34,579 nucleotides of DNA, from NCBI GenBank assembly GCA_013816855.1, contig JACDDT010000021.1, positions 1-34,579 on the forward strand, read 5' to 3'. Each line of letters begins with the position of its first letter. The stretch's first letter is position 1. This document shows positions 6,264 through 14,651 of the stretch, piece by piece. Source of the stretch: Gemmatimonadaceae bacterium (GTDB lineage Bacteria > Gemmatimonadota > Gemmatimonadetes > Gemmatimonadales > Gemmatimonadaceae). Made by a program: the position numbers and the translations under genes. The notes under the pieces were generated by a model. The model was given only the letters and a program-made list of their open reading frames with translations. It was not told the DNA's origin and ran no database searches.

Positions 6264-7530
6264 TGGCAGCCTCCAACGATTCGGAAATAATGGAGAGTGC
6301 GGATCCGATCTCGGCTGAGCCGTGCGCCGAAGAAACGAAACCAGCCTCGAAAGCGGAAGGCGCAAGATTGAGTCCTCTGTCGAGAGCGGCGTGGAAGAAT
6401 CTCTTGAAGAAGGCGACGTCGGATTTCCTCGCATCGTCTAGGTTTCTCACCGGCCCGCTCGTGAAAAAGTATCCCCACATGGAGCCGGCGTGGTCAGCCG
6501 TGAGAGGGACGCCGGCACGCGACGCGGAGCCCCTGAAGCCGTCTACGAGCCTCGCGGCAGCGGTATCCATAGCTCGGTGAGTGTCCGTGGTGAGCGCTGT
6601 GAGCGTCGCGATTCCCGCCGCCATTGCCAGCGGGTTGCCGGACAGTGTGCCGGCTTGATAAACCGGGCCGGCCGGCGCAATTCGCTCCATCAAGTCCCGT
6701 CGCCCCCCATAGACCCCGACGGGTAACCCCCCTCCGACAACTTTCCCAAGCGTGGTGAGATCCGCAGTCACCCCGAAGCGCTCTCTTGCGCCTCCGGGTG
6801 CGATTCGGAACCCGGTCATCACTTCGTCGAAAATGAGCAGTGCACCGGTTTCATCGGCGATCGTGCGAAGTCCTTCGAGAAAACCGGGCTCCGGCGGTAT
6901 GAATCCCGAATTGCCTACCACCGGCTCGACTATCATCGCGGCGAGCGGAGTTGAGCGCGCGAGAGAGCGCACCTGATCGAGATCGTTGAACGGCGCTGTC
7001 AATGTGAGGGCGGCGAGCGATGCCGGTACGCCGGGCGAATCGGGAAGGCCCAGCGTCTCCACACCAGACCCTGCTTTGACGAGGAACGAGTCAGCGTGCC
7101 CGTGGTAGCAGCCGTCGAATTTCAAAATCGTCTCGCGCCCGGTGGCCGCGCGCGCGAGGCGAACCGCTGACATCGTCGCCTCCGTCCCGCTCGAAACGAA
7201 GCGCATCATCTCGATGTGCGGCATCCGCTCCCGTATCAATTCGCCAAGCTGGACTTCGAGCTCGGTGGGCGCGCCGAAGGTCGTACCGTCCTGCATAACT
7301 CTGCCGAGTGCATCGAGCACTTCCGGCGCTGCATGTCCGAGCGCCAGCGCTCCCCACGACATCACGAAATCGATGTACTCTCTGCCGTTAACGTCTGTAA
7401 TTCGAGCGCCCTTCCCGCTCTTGATGACTATCGGCTCTCCGCCGACACCGCGAAATGCACGAACAGGAGAATTGACGCCCCCCGGAAACAGGCTGGCCGC
7501 GCGGGACATGATCTCCGCGGCGCGCGTCAC
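6250..7530 (-). CDS. hemL: Glutamate-1-semialdehyde 2,1-aminomutase
   Basis: This PLP enzyme converts glutamate-1-semialdehyde to 5-aminolevulinate in the C5 route of heme synthesis. The 426-residue length is typical. Signatures: LFPGGVNSPVRAFRGVGG at the N-terminus, FVSSGTEATMSAVRLAR (phosphate-binding cup), FDGCYHGHADSFLVKAGSG, FDEVMTGFR, and the PLP lysine in TTLGKVVGGGLPVG (K263), followed by YQAGTLSGNPLAMAAG. These separate it from other class III aminotransferases. Its ATG overlaps the rimO stop by 4 bp and its 3' end overlaps the SpoIID gene, so translation is probably coupled across all three. No other heme gene is in the window. Confidence 0.97.
   Translation of the reverse strand: MTRAAEIMSRAASLFPGGVNSPVRAFRGVGGEPIVIKSGKGARITDVNGREYIDFVMSWGALALGHAAPEVLDALGRVMQDGTTFGAPTELEVQLGELIRERMPHIEMMRFVSSGTEATMSAVRLARAATGRETILKFDGCYHGHADSFLVKAGSGVETLGLPDSPGVPASLAALTLTAPFNDLDQVRSLARSTPLAAMIVEPVVGNSGFIPPEPGFLEGLRTIADETGALLIFDEVMTGFRIAPGGARERFGVTADLTTLGKVVGGGLPVGVYGGRRDLMERIAPAGPVYQAGTLSGNPLAMAAGIATLTALTTDTHRAMDTAAARLVDGFRGSASRAGVPLTADHAGSMWGYFFTSGPVRNLDDARKSDVAFFKRFFHAALDRGLNLAPSAFEAGFVSSAHGSAEIGSALSIISESLEAASGKN
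6270..6274 (-). promoter_or_regulatory. Shine-Dalgarno sequence fixing the GTG start of the SpoIID gene
   Basis: A consensus GGAGG on the minus strand lies 6 nt before the GTG at 6263, inside the hemL coding region. It rules in the GTG over the downstream ATG at 6245. Confidence 0.8.
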
Positions 7531-8915
7531 CGTCCGAAACTGCCCGCTGATGTGGCGTGCAGCGGAAGCCCGCGCTCACGTACGACAATCGGCGCACCCG
7601 GCGCAGACTCAACCTTGATGAGCGACGCCGAGAAGTCATAATCGTCGACCACCTCTCGTACTGCTACCTCGGCGATGGTGCCTGGCGCCAGCGCCTCGTC
7701 GAGTGTGGTAATCCCATCGATGTCATCAGCCTGCCAGAAAAGCCGCGCGATTGAGACGCCATCGATGGGATGGACGCGGTCGACGATAGCCCTCGCGGTT
7801 TTTCCGACGCGCTCTTCGTAGCGGGCAGCGGTGATTCCCCGCTGCAGCTCAGTCAACCGCTCGAGTCGCACGCGCTTGATCGTTTCCGAGACGTCGTCGT
7901 TCAGCTCGGCCGCGCGGGTTCCTTCCTGTGGCGAATAGGTAAAAACACCCACGCGCTCGAACTGCATTTCCTCCAGGAATTCGGCGAGCTCGTCGAAATC
8001 GCGGTCCGTCTCACCGGGAAAGCCGACGATGCACGTCGTCCTGATGGCGACGTCGGGAACTGCGTCGCGATAGCGACTCACTTTTTCACGAATCGACGCT
8101 TTCCGCTCGGGCCGGCGCATCGCTTTGAGAACCGAGTCGGCTGCATGCTGCATCGGCATGTCGAGATACCGGAGCACCCTACGCTCGTTCGCAACGACGT
8201 CGAGCAGCTCGTCGGTGATTCCGGCGGAATACAGATAAAGCATGCGTAGCCACGGAATGTCCGTCTCGGCAATAAGCACTTTCAGCAGCTGCGGCAGTCC
8301 GTTCCCGTCGCGGACGTCGCGCCCGTAGTGCGCGAGATCCTGCGCAACCAGGTTTAGCTCTCTCGCACCCTGCATCTCCAACAGCTGCGCTTCGCGAATG
8401 ACGTCACCCAGTGCGAATGACCGGTGCCGGCCACGCATCAGAGGAATCGCACAGAATGCGCATCCGTGATCGCAGCCCTCGCTGATCTTGAGGTAACGGA
8501 CGTGCGGGAGATCTCCAGCATAAACGCGGACACCCGGATGCAAAACCTCGGAGTCGGCGGAAAGCAGGCCGCGCTCGACGAGCTCGGGAATGAGACGGCT
8601 CGCATCGGAAGCCCCCAGGAAGAGATCTACTTCCGGGAGCTCCGCCGCGAGCTCGGCCCGGTGGCGCTCGACCATGCAGCCAACCGCTACGACCGCTTGG
8701 CACCGGCCCGTCTGCTTGTGGGAGGAGGCGTCGACGATGGCGTCGATCGATTCCCGTTTCGCTGCGTCGATAAATCCGCAGGTATTGACGATGATGACGT
8801 CGGCCTCATCCAGGTCCGTCGTCAGCTCACCCTGATAATCGGTCAGCTCGGCGATGTACCGCTCGCTGTCGACAGTGTTCTTGTCGCAGCCGAGCGTGAT
8901 CACGCCAACCTTCAT
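7527..8915 (-). CDS. rimO: Ribosomal protein S12 methylthiotransferase RimO
   Basis: RimO is a radical-SAM enzyme that methylthiolates a conserved aspartate of ribosomal protein S12. The 462-residue product has the N-terminal UPF0004 domain with three cluster cysteines (C10 in ITLGCDKNTVDSE, C46 in NTCGFI, C80 in VGCMVER), the radical-SAM CxxxCxxC at C148, C152 and C155 (SEGCDHGCAFCAIPLMRGRH), and a C-terminal TRAM domain (about 385-445). GCDKN.VDSE and CAIP..RG.H fit RimO; MiaB has different flanking residues. It is the second member of the overlapping yajQ-rimO-hemL run, with 4-bp ATGA overlaps at both ends. Confidence 0.96.
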   Translation of the reverse strand: MKVGVITLGCDKNTVDSERYIAELTDYQGELTTDLDEADVIIVNTCGFIDAAKRESIDAIVDASSHKQTGRCQAVVAVGCMVERHRAELAAELPEVDLFLGASDASRLIPELVERGLLSADSEVLHPGVRVYAGDLPHVRYLKISEGCDHGCAFCAIPLMRGRHRSFALGDVIREAQLLEMQGARELNLVAQDLAHYGRDVRDGNGLPQLLKVLIAETDIPWLRMLYLYSAGITDELLDVVANERRVLRYLDMPMQHAADSVLKAMRRPERKASIREKVSRYRDAVPDVAIRTTCIVGFPGETDRDFDELAEFLEEMQFERVGVFTYSPQEGTRAAELNDDVSETIKRVRLERLTELQRGITAARYEERVGKTARAIVDRVHPIDGVSIARLFWQADDIDGITTLDEALAPGTIAEVAVREVVDDYDFSASLIKVESAPGAPIVVRERGLPLHATSAGSFGR

Positions 8916-9412
8916 CGATAGTTGCCGAACTTGAGCTCGACTCCGAAATCCTTCGAGCGGAGAAGCGTCATCGCTTCCTGAAGGTCGTCTTTGGAGGGCG
9001 AGCTGACACGTACCTGCTCGCCCTGAATGGCAGCCTGAACCTTTTTCAGCTTCGCGTCCTTGATCGCGGCCGAGATTTTCTTCGCCGTCTCACCGTCGAG
9101 CTGCATCTTGAGCGTCACGTTCCGCTTTACCGTATCGCCGCCCGCAGGTGTGATCTCTCCGATGTCGAGATTTTTTACGGCCACGCCGCGCTTGATCAGT
9201 TTGCCCTGAAGGACGTCGAAGAGCGCCTCCATTTTGAAATCGTTTTCAGCCGTTAAGGCGAGAACCCCTTCCGCGCGCTTGAATTCGATCGTTGCGACCG
9301 ATCCCTTGAAATCGTAGCGCTGGCCGATCTCCTTCTGCGCCTGATTGACGGCGTTATCGACTTCCTGGAGGTCTACTCCGGTGGTGACGTCAAATGAGCT
9401 CTGTTGTGCCAT
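8912..9412 (-). CDS. yajQ: YajQ-family nucleotide/cyclic-di-GMP-binding protein
   Basis: The 166-residue product is full length for the family and shows its conserved blocks: SSFDVTTGVDLQEVDNAVNQ at the start, EIGQRYDFKGS, LTAENDFKMEALFDVLQGKL, KRGV, and the C-terminal QVRVSSPSKDDLQEAM with FGVELKFGNYR. YajQ proteins are small soluble proteins with two ferredoxin-like halves. Some bind cyclic-di-GMP and act as transcriptional co-regulators, while in others the ligand is unknown. No ligand can be deduced here. The stop overlaps the rimO ATG. Between it and the sigma-factor gene upstream is a 35-bp gap with a 7-bp inverted repeat at 9426-9442 that lacks a convincing T-tract. Confidence 0.95.
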   Translation of the reverse strand: MAQQSSFDVTTGVDLQEVDNAVNQAQKEIGQRYDFKGSVATIEFKRAEGVLALTAENDFKMEALFDVLQGKLIKRGVAVKNLDIGEITPAGGDTVKRNVTLKMQLDGETAKKISAAIKDAKLKKVQAAIQGEQVRVSSPSKDDLQEAMTLLRSKDFGVELKFGNYR

Positions 9413-9447
9413 GCCTCAAATCTAACGCCGGCCAAGCCGGCGGATTG

Positions 9448-10305
9448 TCACCCGAGGAACGACTCCAGCGCACGGCGGCGGGAGTTGTGGCGCAGCTTGA
9501 GGAGCGCTTTTTCCTTGATCTGGCGCACGCGCTCACGCGTGATGCGGAGGAGCGTGCCGATGTCTTCGAGGGTCATAGGGTCTTCCCCGTCGAGCCCGAA
9601 ATAGAGACGCAGAATCTTCGACTCTCGTTCTTTCAGGCTCGAAAGTGACTCCTCGATCGCCTCGGACAGCGCCTTTTCGAAGGTGATCTCGTCCGGCGTC
9701 GGATTCATGTTGTCGGGCAGATAATCCAGCAGCCGGTTGTCCTCCCCCGGCGTGAGCGGCGCATCGAGTGAAAGATGCACCTGCGAGATCATCATCGTCT
9801 TCGCAACTTCATCCTCGGTGATGTCGAGGCCGTCGGCGATCTCCGTATTCGTCGGCTGCCTGCCGAGCTCCTGGAGAAGTGTGCTCGCCCGCTTCCCGAT
9901 GCGGTGCAAAGTTCCGGCACGGTTGAGCGGCACCCGAACTATGCGCGACTGCTCAGCGAGCGCCTGAAGAATCGACTGGCGGATCCACCATACCGCGTAC
10001 GAGATGAATTTGATTCCCTTCGTCTCGTCGAATTTGTGCGCGGCGCGGATGAGGCCGAGGTTGCCTTCGTTGATCAGATCGGAAAGCGAAACGCCCTGGT
10101 TCTGGTATTTTTTCGCAACCGAGACGACGAAGCGCAAGTTCGACCGCACGAGGGTATCCAGCGCTTCCTGATCGTGTTGCTTGATTCTCTTCGCGAGGAG
10201 GACTTCCTGCTCGCGCGTGATGAGCGGGAACGCGCTGATGTCCCTTAGATACTGGTCGAGTGATCCCTCATCGACCGATGCCTTCCGGTTCGCCGAAGCG
10301 GCCAT
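9448..10305 (-). CDS. RpoD/SigA-type RNA polymerase sigma factor without region 1.1
   Basis: The 285-residue product is a sigma-70 family protein. Region 1.2 is at about 15-50 (SLDQYLRDISAFPLITREQE). Regions 2.1-2.4 run from about 55 to 125 (NLRFVVSVAKKYQNQGVSLS, LINEGNLGLIRAAHKFDETK, YAVWWIRQSILQALAEQSR). Region 3 follows (VRVPLNRAG), and region 4 has LRLYFGLDGEDPMTLEDIG and ITRERVRQIKEKALLKLRH. The region 2.4 and 4.2 helices match primary-type sigmas that read TTGACA/TATAAT promoters. Region 1.1 and the long non-conserved insert of proteobacterial RpoD are missing. It may be the housekeeping sigma or a group 2 paralogue; the window cannot decide. It lies between lepB (66-bp gap) and yajQ. 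Confidence 0.93.
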   Translation of the reverse strand: MAASANRKASVDEGSLDQYLRDISAFPLITREQEVLLAKRIKQHDQEALDTLVRSNLRFVVSVAKKYQNQGVSLSDLINEGNLGLIRAAHKFDETKGIKFISYAVWWIRQSILQALAEQSRIVRVPLNRAGTLHRIGKRASTLLQELGRQPTNTEIADGLDITEDEVAKTMMISQVHLSLDAPLTPGEDNRLLDYLPDNMNPTPDEITFEKALSEAIEESLSSLKERESKILRLYFGLDGEDPMTLEDIGTLLRITRERVRQIKEKALLKLRHNSRRRALESFLG

Positions 10306-10371
10306 GTGTCTTGTTTTACCTGCGGCGGGCGGAGCGTGGTTTCACAATGTGGGCACCGATGTCATACCAGA

Positions 10372-11118
10372 TCAATGTACGATCTCTCCGAACCTTTTCC
10401 AGCGAACGTGCGTGAGCCAGTCGAGCCGGCTCGCGCTGTCAGGCGCGTAGCTATAATAGACCATCATCGGCTCCCCGCGCACAAGAGAGTCGGGAACGAA
10501 ACCCCAATATCTGCTGTCCGACGAATTGTCCCGATTGTCGCCGAGAACGAAATAATTTCCCCGCGGGATGACGAGCGGCCCCCAGTTATCGCGGGAGGGA
10601 TGATATTCCGCGAGCGGTGACCGGCCGACGAGATACGCGGTCTGCCAGTGGAAATCGGTGTCCCCAACATCGGGGCCCGCTGGAGCGTGCTGAACGTAGC
10701 CTTCCACAACTCTGTGTCCGTTCCGGAACAGCTGCCCATCGCGCATCTCTACGGTGTCTCCGGGCTCGCCCGCGATGCGCTTCACATAATTCCGGGTCGG
10801 ATCGATAGGATACACGAAGACGATCACGTCTCCGCGCCGGGGAGAGCGCATTGCCGGCATCTTTGCCCGAAGTCCCGGGATCCCCGCTCCATACACCAGC
10901 TTATTGACGAGGAGGAAGTCCCCCTCGAAGAGGGTGTGCTCCATAGAGCCGCTGGCGATCTTGAACGCTTCGAGCCCGAATCCGCGGATGACGACGAAAA
11001 GCGCCAGCGAGAGTATGGTGATGCGTACCCACCGCCCGAAAAAGGCGATGGTTCCCTTCGGGCGTTTGTTCGCGCGCCTTAGCGCGTCGGAGCGGCGTTT
11101 CTCGGAATCTGGCACCAC
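10372..11118 (-). CDS. lepB: Signal peptidase I
   Basis: LepB is a membrane serine protease that removes signal peptides from exported proteins. The 248-residue product has a basic N-terminus, one membrane segment at about 30-48, box B with the catalytic Ser (IASGSMEHTL, S58), the general base Lys in NYVKRIAGEPGD (K113), and GNYFVLGDNRDNSSDSRYWG (boxes D/E). The usual SMxPTL proline is His (SMEHTL), a tolerated variant. The frame starts with two consecutive GTG codons (11118 and 11115); the first is taken and the choice changes one residue. It follows the aldehyde dehydrogenase by 17 bp, suggesting co-transcription. Many exported proteins here (M20, OmpA, TolC, DUF4105) would be its substrates. 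Confidence 0.95.
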   Translation of the reverse strand: MVPDSEKRRSDALRRANKRPKGTIAFFGRWVRITILSLALFVVIRGFGLEAFKIASGSMEHTLFEGDFLLVNKLVYGAGIPGLRAKMPAMRSPRRGDVIVFVYPIDPTRNYVKRIAGEPGDTVEMRDGQLFRNGHRVVEGYVQHAPAGPDVGDTDFHWQTAYLVGRSPLAEYHPSRDNWGPLVIPRGNYFVLGDNRDNSSDSRYWGFVPDSLVRGEPMMVYYSYAPDSASRLDWLTHVRWKRFGEIVH

Positions 11119-11135
11119 CGTCTATACCTGCGCGA

Positions 11136-12629
11136 TCAATCCGGCGTTCCCGGATAATTATCTATCTGCGCGCGCTGCAACGTGCCGGAGAAGTCGGCGT
11201 AGCCCACCTTAGTCTCCGAATAAAATTCGTACACTTCCCAACCGCCTTCGCGGTGTCCGTTCCCGGTCTGCTTGACGCCGCCGAATGGAAGATGCGCCTC
11301 AGCGCCGATGGTGGGTGCGTTCACGTACGTGATCCCGTTGTCCAATTCGCTAAAGGCACGGAATGCGGTATTCACGTTGGTCGTGTACACTGACGAAGAC
11401 AGTCCGTATTTGACGTCGTTGTTCACCGCGAACGCTTCATCGACGCCGTTAACGCGGATCACGGAGAGAACGGGGCCGAAGATTTCCTCCTGCTCGAGTC
11501 GCGAGCCCGCTTTTACGTTCGCAAAAATCGTCGGCTCGAAGAAATTGCCCTCGGTGAGTTTCGCGGACCTAGTACCGCCGCAGACGAGCTCCGCCTTTTC
11601 GCCGCGACCGATGTCGATATAGCTCGCCACCTTCTGAAGTGAAGCTTCGTTGATGAGCGGTCCGATGTCAGTGCCCTCTTTCCGCCCATCACCCAGCTTG
11701 AGGCCTGTGACGCGGTCCGAGAGCATCGAGAGAAAGCGATCGTGGATTCCCGACTCGAGCACGAGCCTGCTCGTCGCAGTGCATCGCTGCCCCGTGGTGC
11801 CGAATGCGCCCCACAGCGCTCCTTCGAGCGCCAAATCGAGATCCGCGTCGTTCATCACGATCTGCGCATTCTTGCCGCCCATCTCCAGTGAGAGTCGCTT
11901 GTGCATTCTTCCGCACGTTTCTCCGACAATGCGGCCTGTCTCCGTCGAGCCGGTGAAGGAGATGAGCGGAATCTCACGGTGCTCGACGATGGCCGCTCCC
12001 ACTGTCTCGCCGTTTCCGTGCAGCAGCTGAATCACTTCTGCCGGAAGCCCGGCCTCGAGCAGAATCTCGACGAGAAGAGCTCCCGTATGGGGCACGTCCT
12101 CCGCCGGCTTGAATATCACGGCGTTCCCGCAAACCAGTGCGGGAAACATTTTCCAGGTTGGAATCGCCATCGGAAAATTGAACGGGCAAATGAGCCCGGC
12201 GATTCCGATCGGACGGCGGTAGCTCATCGCCCATTTATTTCGCAGCTCGCTTGGCACGGTCTTGCCGAAAAGACGCCGGCCCTCGCTCGCCGCGTAATAC
12301 GCGGTATCGATTCCCTCCTGGACGTCGCCCCGCGTCTCGGTGAGCGGCTTCCCCATCTCCCGTGTCATGGCATCGGCGATTTCGTCCTTTCGCTTCGCCA
12401 TGATGTCGCCGACGGCGCGGAGAACATCGCCACGGGCGGGCGCGGGCCACTTCTTCCAAAGCTCGAAGCCTCTCTTCGCACTGCCGACGGCCAGGTTCAC
12501 TTCCTCTCTCGTGGAGAGCGGAAATTTTCCAATGATGTCTTTGCGATCGGCGGGGTTCTTGTTCTCGAAGTACTCACCGGATGCCGGCGCTTTCCATTCG
12601 CCCGCTATGAAATTCTCAAATTTTTTCAT
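11136..12629 (-). CDS. NAD(P)-dependent aldehyde dehydrogenase
   Basis: The 497-residue enzyme oxidises an aldehyde to its acid. Family residues are all present: the oxyanion Asn in PFNFP (N151), cofactor motif SFTGSTETGR, the general base in LEMGGKNAQIV (E249), the nucleophile in GTTGQRCTATSR (C283), EEIFGPVLSVI and LPFGGVKQTGNGHREGG. The pattern resembles the ALDH7 and ketoglutarate-semialdehyde groups, so an amino-acid-derived semialdehyde is possible. The substrate is not determinable from sequence. The start is ATG at 12629 (MKKFENFIAGEW); the frame runs further upstream only as a shadow inside the regulator gene. No Shine-Dalgarno sequence precedes the ATG. It lies 10 nt after the sigma-54 response regulator and is probably in its operon. 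Confidence 0.93.
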   Translation of the reverse strand: MKKFENFIAGEWKAPASGEYFENKNPADRKDIIGKFPLSTREEVNLAVGSAKRGFELWKKWPAPARGDVLRAVGDIMAKRKDEIADAMTREMGKPLTETRGDVQEGIDTAYYAASEGRRLFGKTVPSELRNKWAMSYRRPIGIAGLICPFNFPMAIPTWKMFPALVCGNAVIFKPAEDVPHTGALLVEILLEAGLPAEVIQLLHGNGETVGAAIVEHREIPLISFTGSTETGRIVGETCGRMHKRLSLEMGGKNAQIVMNDADLDLALEGALWGAFGTTGQRCTATSRLVLESGIHDRFLSMLSDRVTGLKLGDGRKEGTDIGPLINEASLQKVASYIDIGRGEKAELVCGGTRSAKLTEGNFFEPTIFANVKAGSRLEQEEIFGPVLSVIRVNGVDEAFAVNNDVKYGLSSSVYTTNVNTAFRAFSELDNGITYVNAPTIGAEAHLPFGGVKQTGNGHREGGWEVYEFYSETKVGYADFSGTLQRAQIDNYPGTPD

Positions 12630-12639
12630 GGATATATTT

Positions 12640-14004
12640 TCAGGTTGTTTCGCGTGTGAGCGAATACCGTTCGATCTTCTTATAGAGGTTTGAGCGCGGC
12701 ATCTCGACCGCGCGCGCCGTTTCCGAGACGTTCCACTCGAACTCGCGCAGCTTCGCGAGCAGGAACGCACGCTCCGCGGCGTCCTTGAATTCCTCGAACG
12801 TCTTGCAGCCCGAGAGCGATGCGAGGCCGGTGTCGTCCAGCGTGCGCTGGCCGCTCAAGCGATCAACGTCTCCCGCGGTTATCTCGCTCCCCGAGCTGAG
12901 GATGAGCAGCCGCTCGACCGTGTTTCTCAGCTCGCGCACATTGCCCGGCCACTCAAGCGCGGAGAGACGTTGTATCGCGTCGCGAGCCATGGTACGCGGA
13001 ATGATTCCCTCGCGTAAGGTCAGGAGGTTCACGAAATATTCGGCCAACAGCGGAATGTCCTCCCGGCGCTCGCGCAGCGATGGAACGTGGACAGGGACGA
13101 CGTTCAGCCGGTAAAACAGATCCTCCCGAAACCGGCCGGCGCCAATCTCGGTTTCGAGATTTTTGTTCGTCGCCGCGATTACACGCACATCGACGGAGAC
13201 CGGTTTCGAGCCCCCGATTCTCGTCAGCACGTTGTCCTCGAGAACGCGCAGCACCTTCGCCTGCGCGGCGAGACTCATGTCGCCAATCTCGTCAAGGAAG
13301 AGCGTTCCGCGGTTCGCCTGCTCGAACTTTCCCGCGCGGTCGGATATCGCCCCGGTGAACGATCCTTTCACATGTCCGAAAAGCTCGCTTTCGATGAGCT
13401 CTCCGGGAATCGCCGCGCAGTTGACCTCAACGAACGGCTTCGATGCTCTAGGCGATCCGCGGTGGAGGGCGCGGGCGACGAGCTCTTTCCCGGTTCCATT
13501 CTCCCCTGTAACAAGCACGCGCGCGGGGGTGGATGCGACCTTGTCGATTTTTTCCTGGAGGGCGCGGATCGGCGCGGAGCGGCCGACGATCTGATAGGGC
13601 TCAACTGCCTCGCGCAATCGCGCGTTTTCCCTCTGGAGATCAACCTGCGAAACGGCATTTCGCAGGAGCACCAGGATACGATCGGTGTCGAGGGGCTTCT
13701 CGAGAATGTCGTATGCGCCGAGCTGCGTCGCTTCCACCGCCGTTCTAATGGTAGCGTGCCCGCTGATGATCACGACCGTCGCCGTAGGGTCGAGGTCGCG
13801 AATCTTTTTTAGCGCCTCAAGCCCGTCCATTCCCGCCATTTTCACGTCGAGAAAAACGAGATGCGGTCGCCAGCGTATGTATTCGGCGATGCCGTCAGGT
13901 CCGCTCGACGCCGTGCGCACGTCGTACCCTTCGTATTCCAGGAGTTGGCTCAGCGCTCCGCGGATTCCCTCCTCGTCGTCGACAACGAGAATCTTTCTGC
14001 TCAC
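12640..14004 (-). CDS. NtrC-family sigma-54-dependent response regulator
   Basis: The 454-residue product has a receiver domain (about 1-120, ILVVDDEEGIRGAL, phospho-acceptor D53 in VFLDVKM, late Lys in LEKPLD), an AAA+ activator domain (about 140-370) and a Fis-type helix-turn-helix at the C-terminus (NVSETARAVEMPRSNLYKKI). AAA+ features: Walker A GENGTGKE, the sigma-54-contacting loop as GSFTGA (Ser in place of the first Ala of GAFTGA), Walker B GTLFLDEIGDMS and sensor RVIAATNKNLE. It should therefore open sigma-54 promoters, which requires rpoN elsewhere. Its order and sequence resemble NtrX/AtoC regulators. The NtrY-like histidine kinase at 20229-23441 is the only sensor kinase in the window and a possible partner. 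It overlaps the upstream gene by 4 bp. Confidence 0.95.
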   Translation of the reverse strand: MSRKILVVDDEEGIRGALSQLLEYEGYDVRTASSGPDGIAEYIRWRPHLVFLDVKMAGMDGLEALKKIRDLDPTATVVIISGHATIRTAVEATQLGAYDILEKPLDTDRILVLLRNAVSQVDLQRENARLREAVEPYQIVGRSAPIRALQEKIDKVASTPARVLVTGENGTGKELVARALHRGSPRASKPFVEVNCAAIPGELIESELFGHVKGSFTGAISDRAGKFEQANRGTLFLDEIGDMSLAAQAKVLRVLEDNVLTRIGGSKPVSVDVRVIAATNKNLETEIGAGRFREDLFYRLNVVPVHVPSLRERREDIPLLAEYFVNLLTLREGIIPRTMARDAIQRLSALEWPGNVRELRNTVERLLILSSGSEITAGDVDRLSGQRTLDDTGLASLSGCKTFEEFKDAAERAFLLAKLREFEWNVSETARAVEMPRSNLYKKIERYSLTRETT

Positions 14005-14651
14005 TTCACACTCTTGTAGAGCGTGATTTTTCCATTCTCGATTCGAACGTCCGAGATGTAGTCAGGCATCTTCATCGGCAGCCCGCGGTCTGACAGGCCC
14101 TCAGCGTTTCCTTTCCGAAGCCGGGCGACTAGCCGCGGAATGAGAATGTTCGGAATTCCCGCCTGGCCGAATTTCATCTCTTGAACCGTGAATTCGCCGA
14201 CGCCTGGACGAAGAACGTGGATCGTGCCGCCGAGCTGCACGGTATCACGGTCGCCGATAAGCGATCCGAGCGGACCCAGGACCGAGGCGCCGCCAAAATC
14301 CTTGATCGAGATTTCCGAGCGGACGCGGAGCCGGTCGTTGATGGCGCTCGCCTGGATGTTCTTCGCCGATGCCGGAAACTGGCTGGTTGCGGCAAGGAAG
14401 ATGTACGAAGCCGCTTCGGCGGGAGTTATGTTCGCGAACACGGGGCCCGCGCGCTGCGACAATGACTCAACCGCCAGCTTGCCCCGCTGGGCTGCAGCGG
14501 GATTGAGCGGCTCCCAAGTGGCGCTCGATCTCGCCGGGCTTCCGCCGGGCACACTGCGGTCGCTGCCCTTTAGATGTGTGTAGAAATACCATCCACCGAG
14601 CCCGGCGATGATGATGAGGAGACATCCCAATCTGCGGAGACAACCGAACAT
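14001..14651 (-). CDS. Membrane-anchored protein of unknown function
   Basis: I do not recognise a family for this 216-residue protein. Residues 1-24 start MFGCLRRLGCLLIIIAGLGG, an N-terminal membrane anchor with the basic residues inside, so the rest is probably extracytoplasmic. The body has a strand-rich look (LRVRSEISIKDFGG, DTVQLGGTIHVLRPGVGEFT) and ends ISDVRIENGKITLYKSVK, reminiscent of small lipid-binding or AsmA-like beta domains, but this is only an impression. Its 5' end lies 82 bp inside comM in another frame. Its stop overlaps the start of the sigma-54 regulator (ATGA), implying translational coupling. The coupling makes envelope sensing or a function under that regulator plausible, but nothing in the sequence proves it. 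Confidence 0.75.
   Translation of the reverse strand: MFGCLRRLGCLLIIIAGLGGWYFYTHLKGSDRSVPGGSPARSSATWEPLNPAAAQRGKLAVESLSQRAGPVFANITPAEAASYIFLAATSQFPASAKNIQASAINDRLRVRSEISIKDFGGASVLGPLGSLIGDRDTVQLGGTIHVLRPGVGEFTVQEMKFGQAGIPNILIPRLVARLRKGNAEGLSDRGLPMKMPDYISDVRIENGKITLYKSVK

Noticed and set aside
9426-9442. 7-bp inverted repeat after the sigma-factor gene as a terminator
   Set aside because: The loop is only three bases and no T-run follows on the minus strand; the gene spacing favours read-through to yajQ.
11901-12659. 252-residue plus-strand ORF
   Set aside because: Antisense to the aldehyde dehydrogenase; no family signature.
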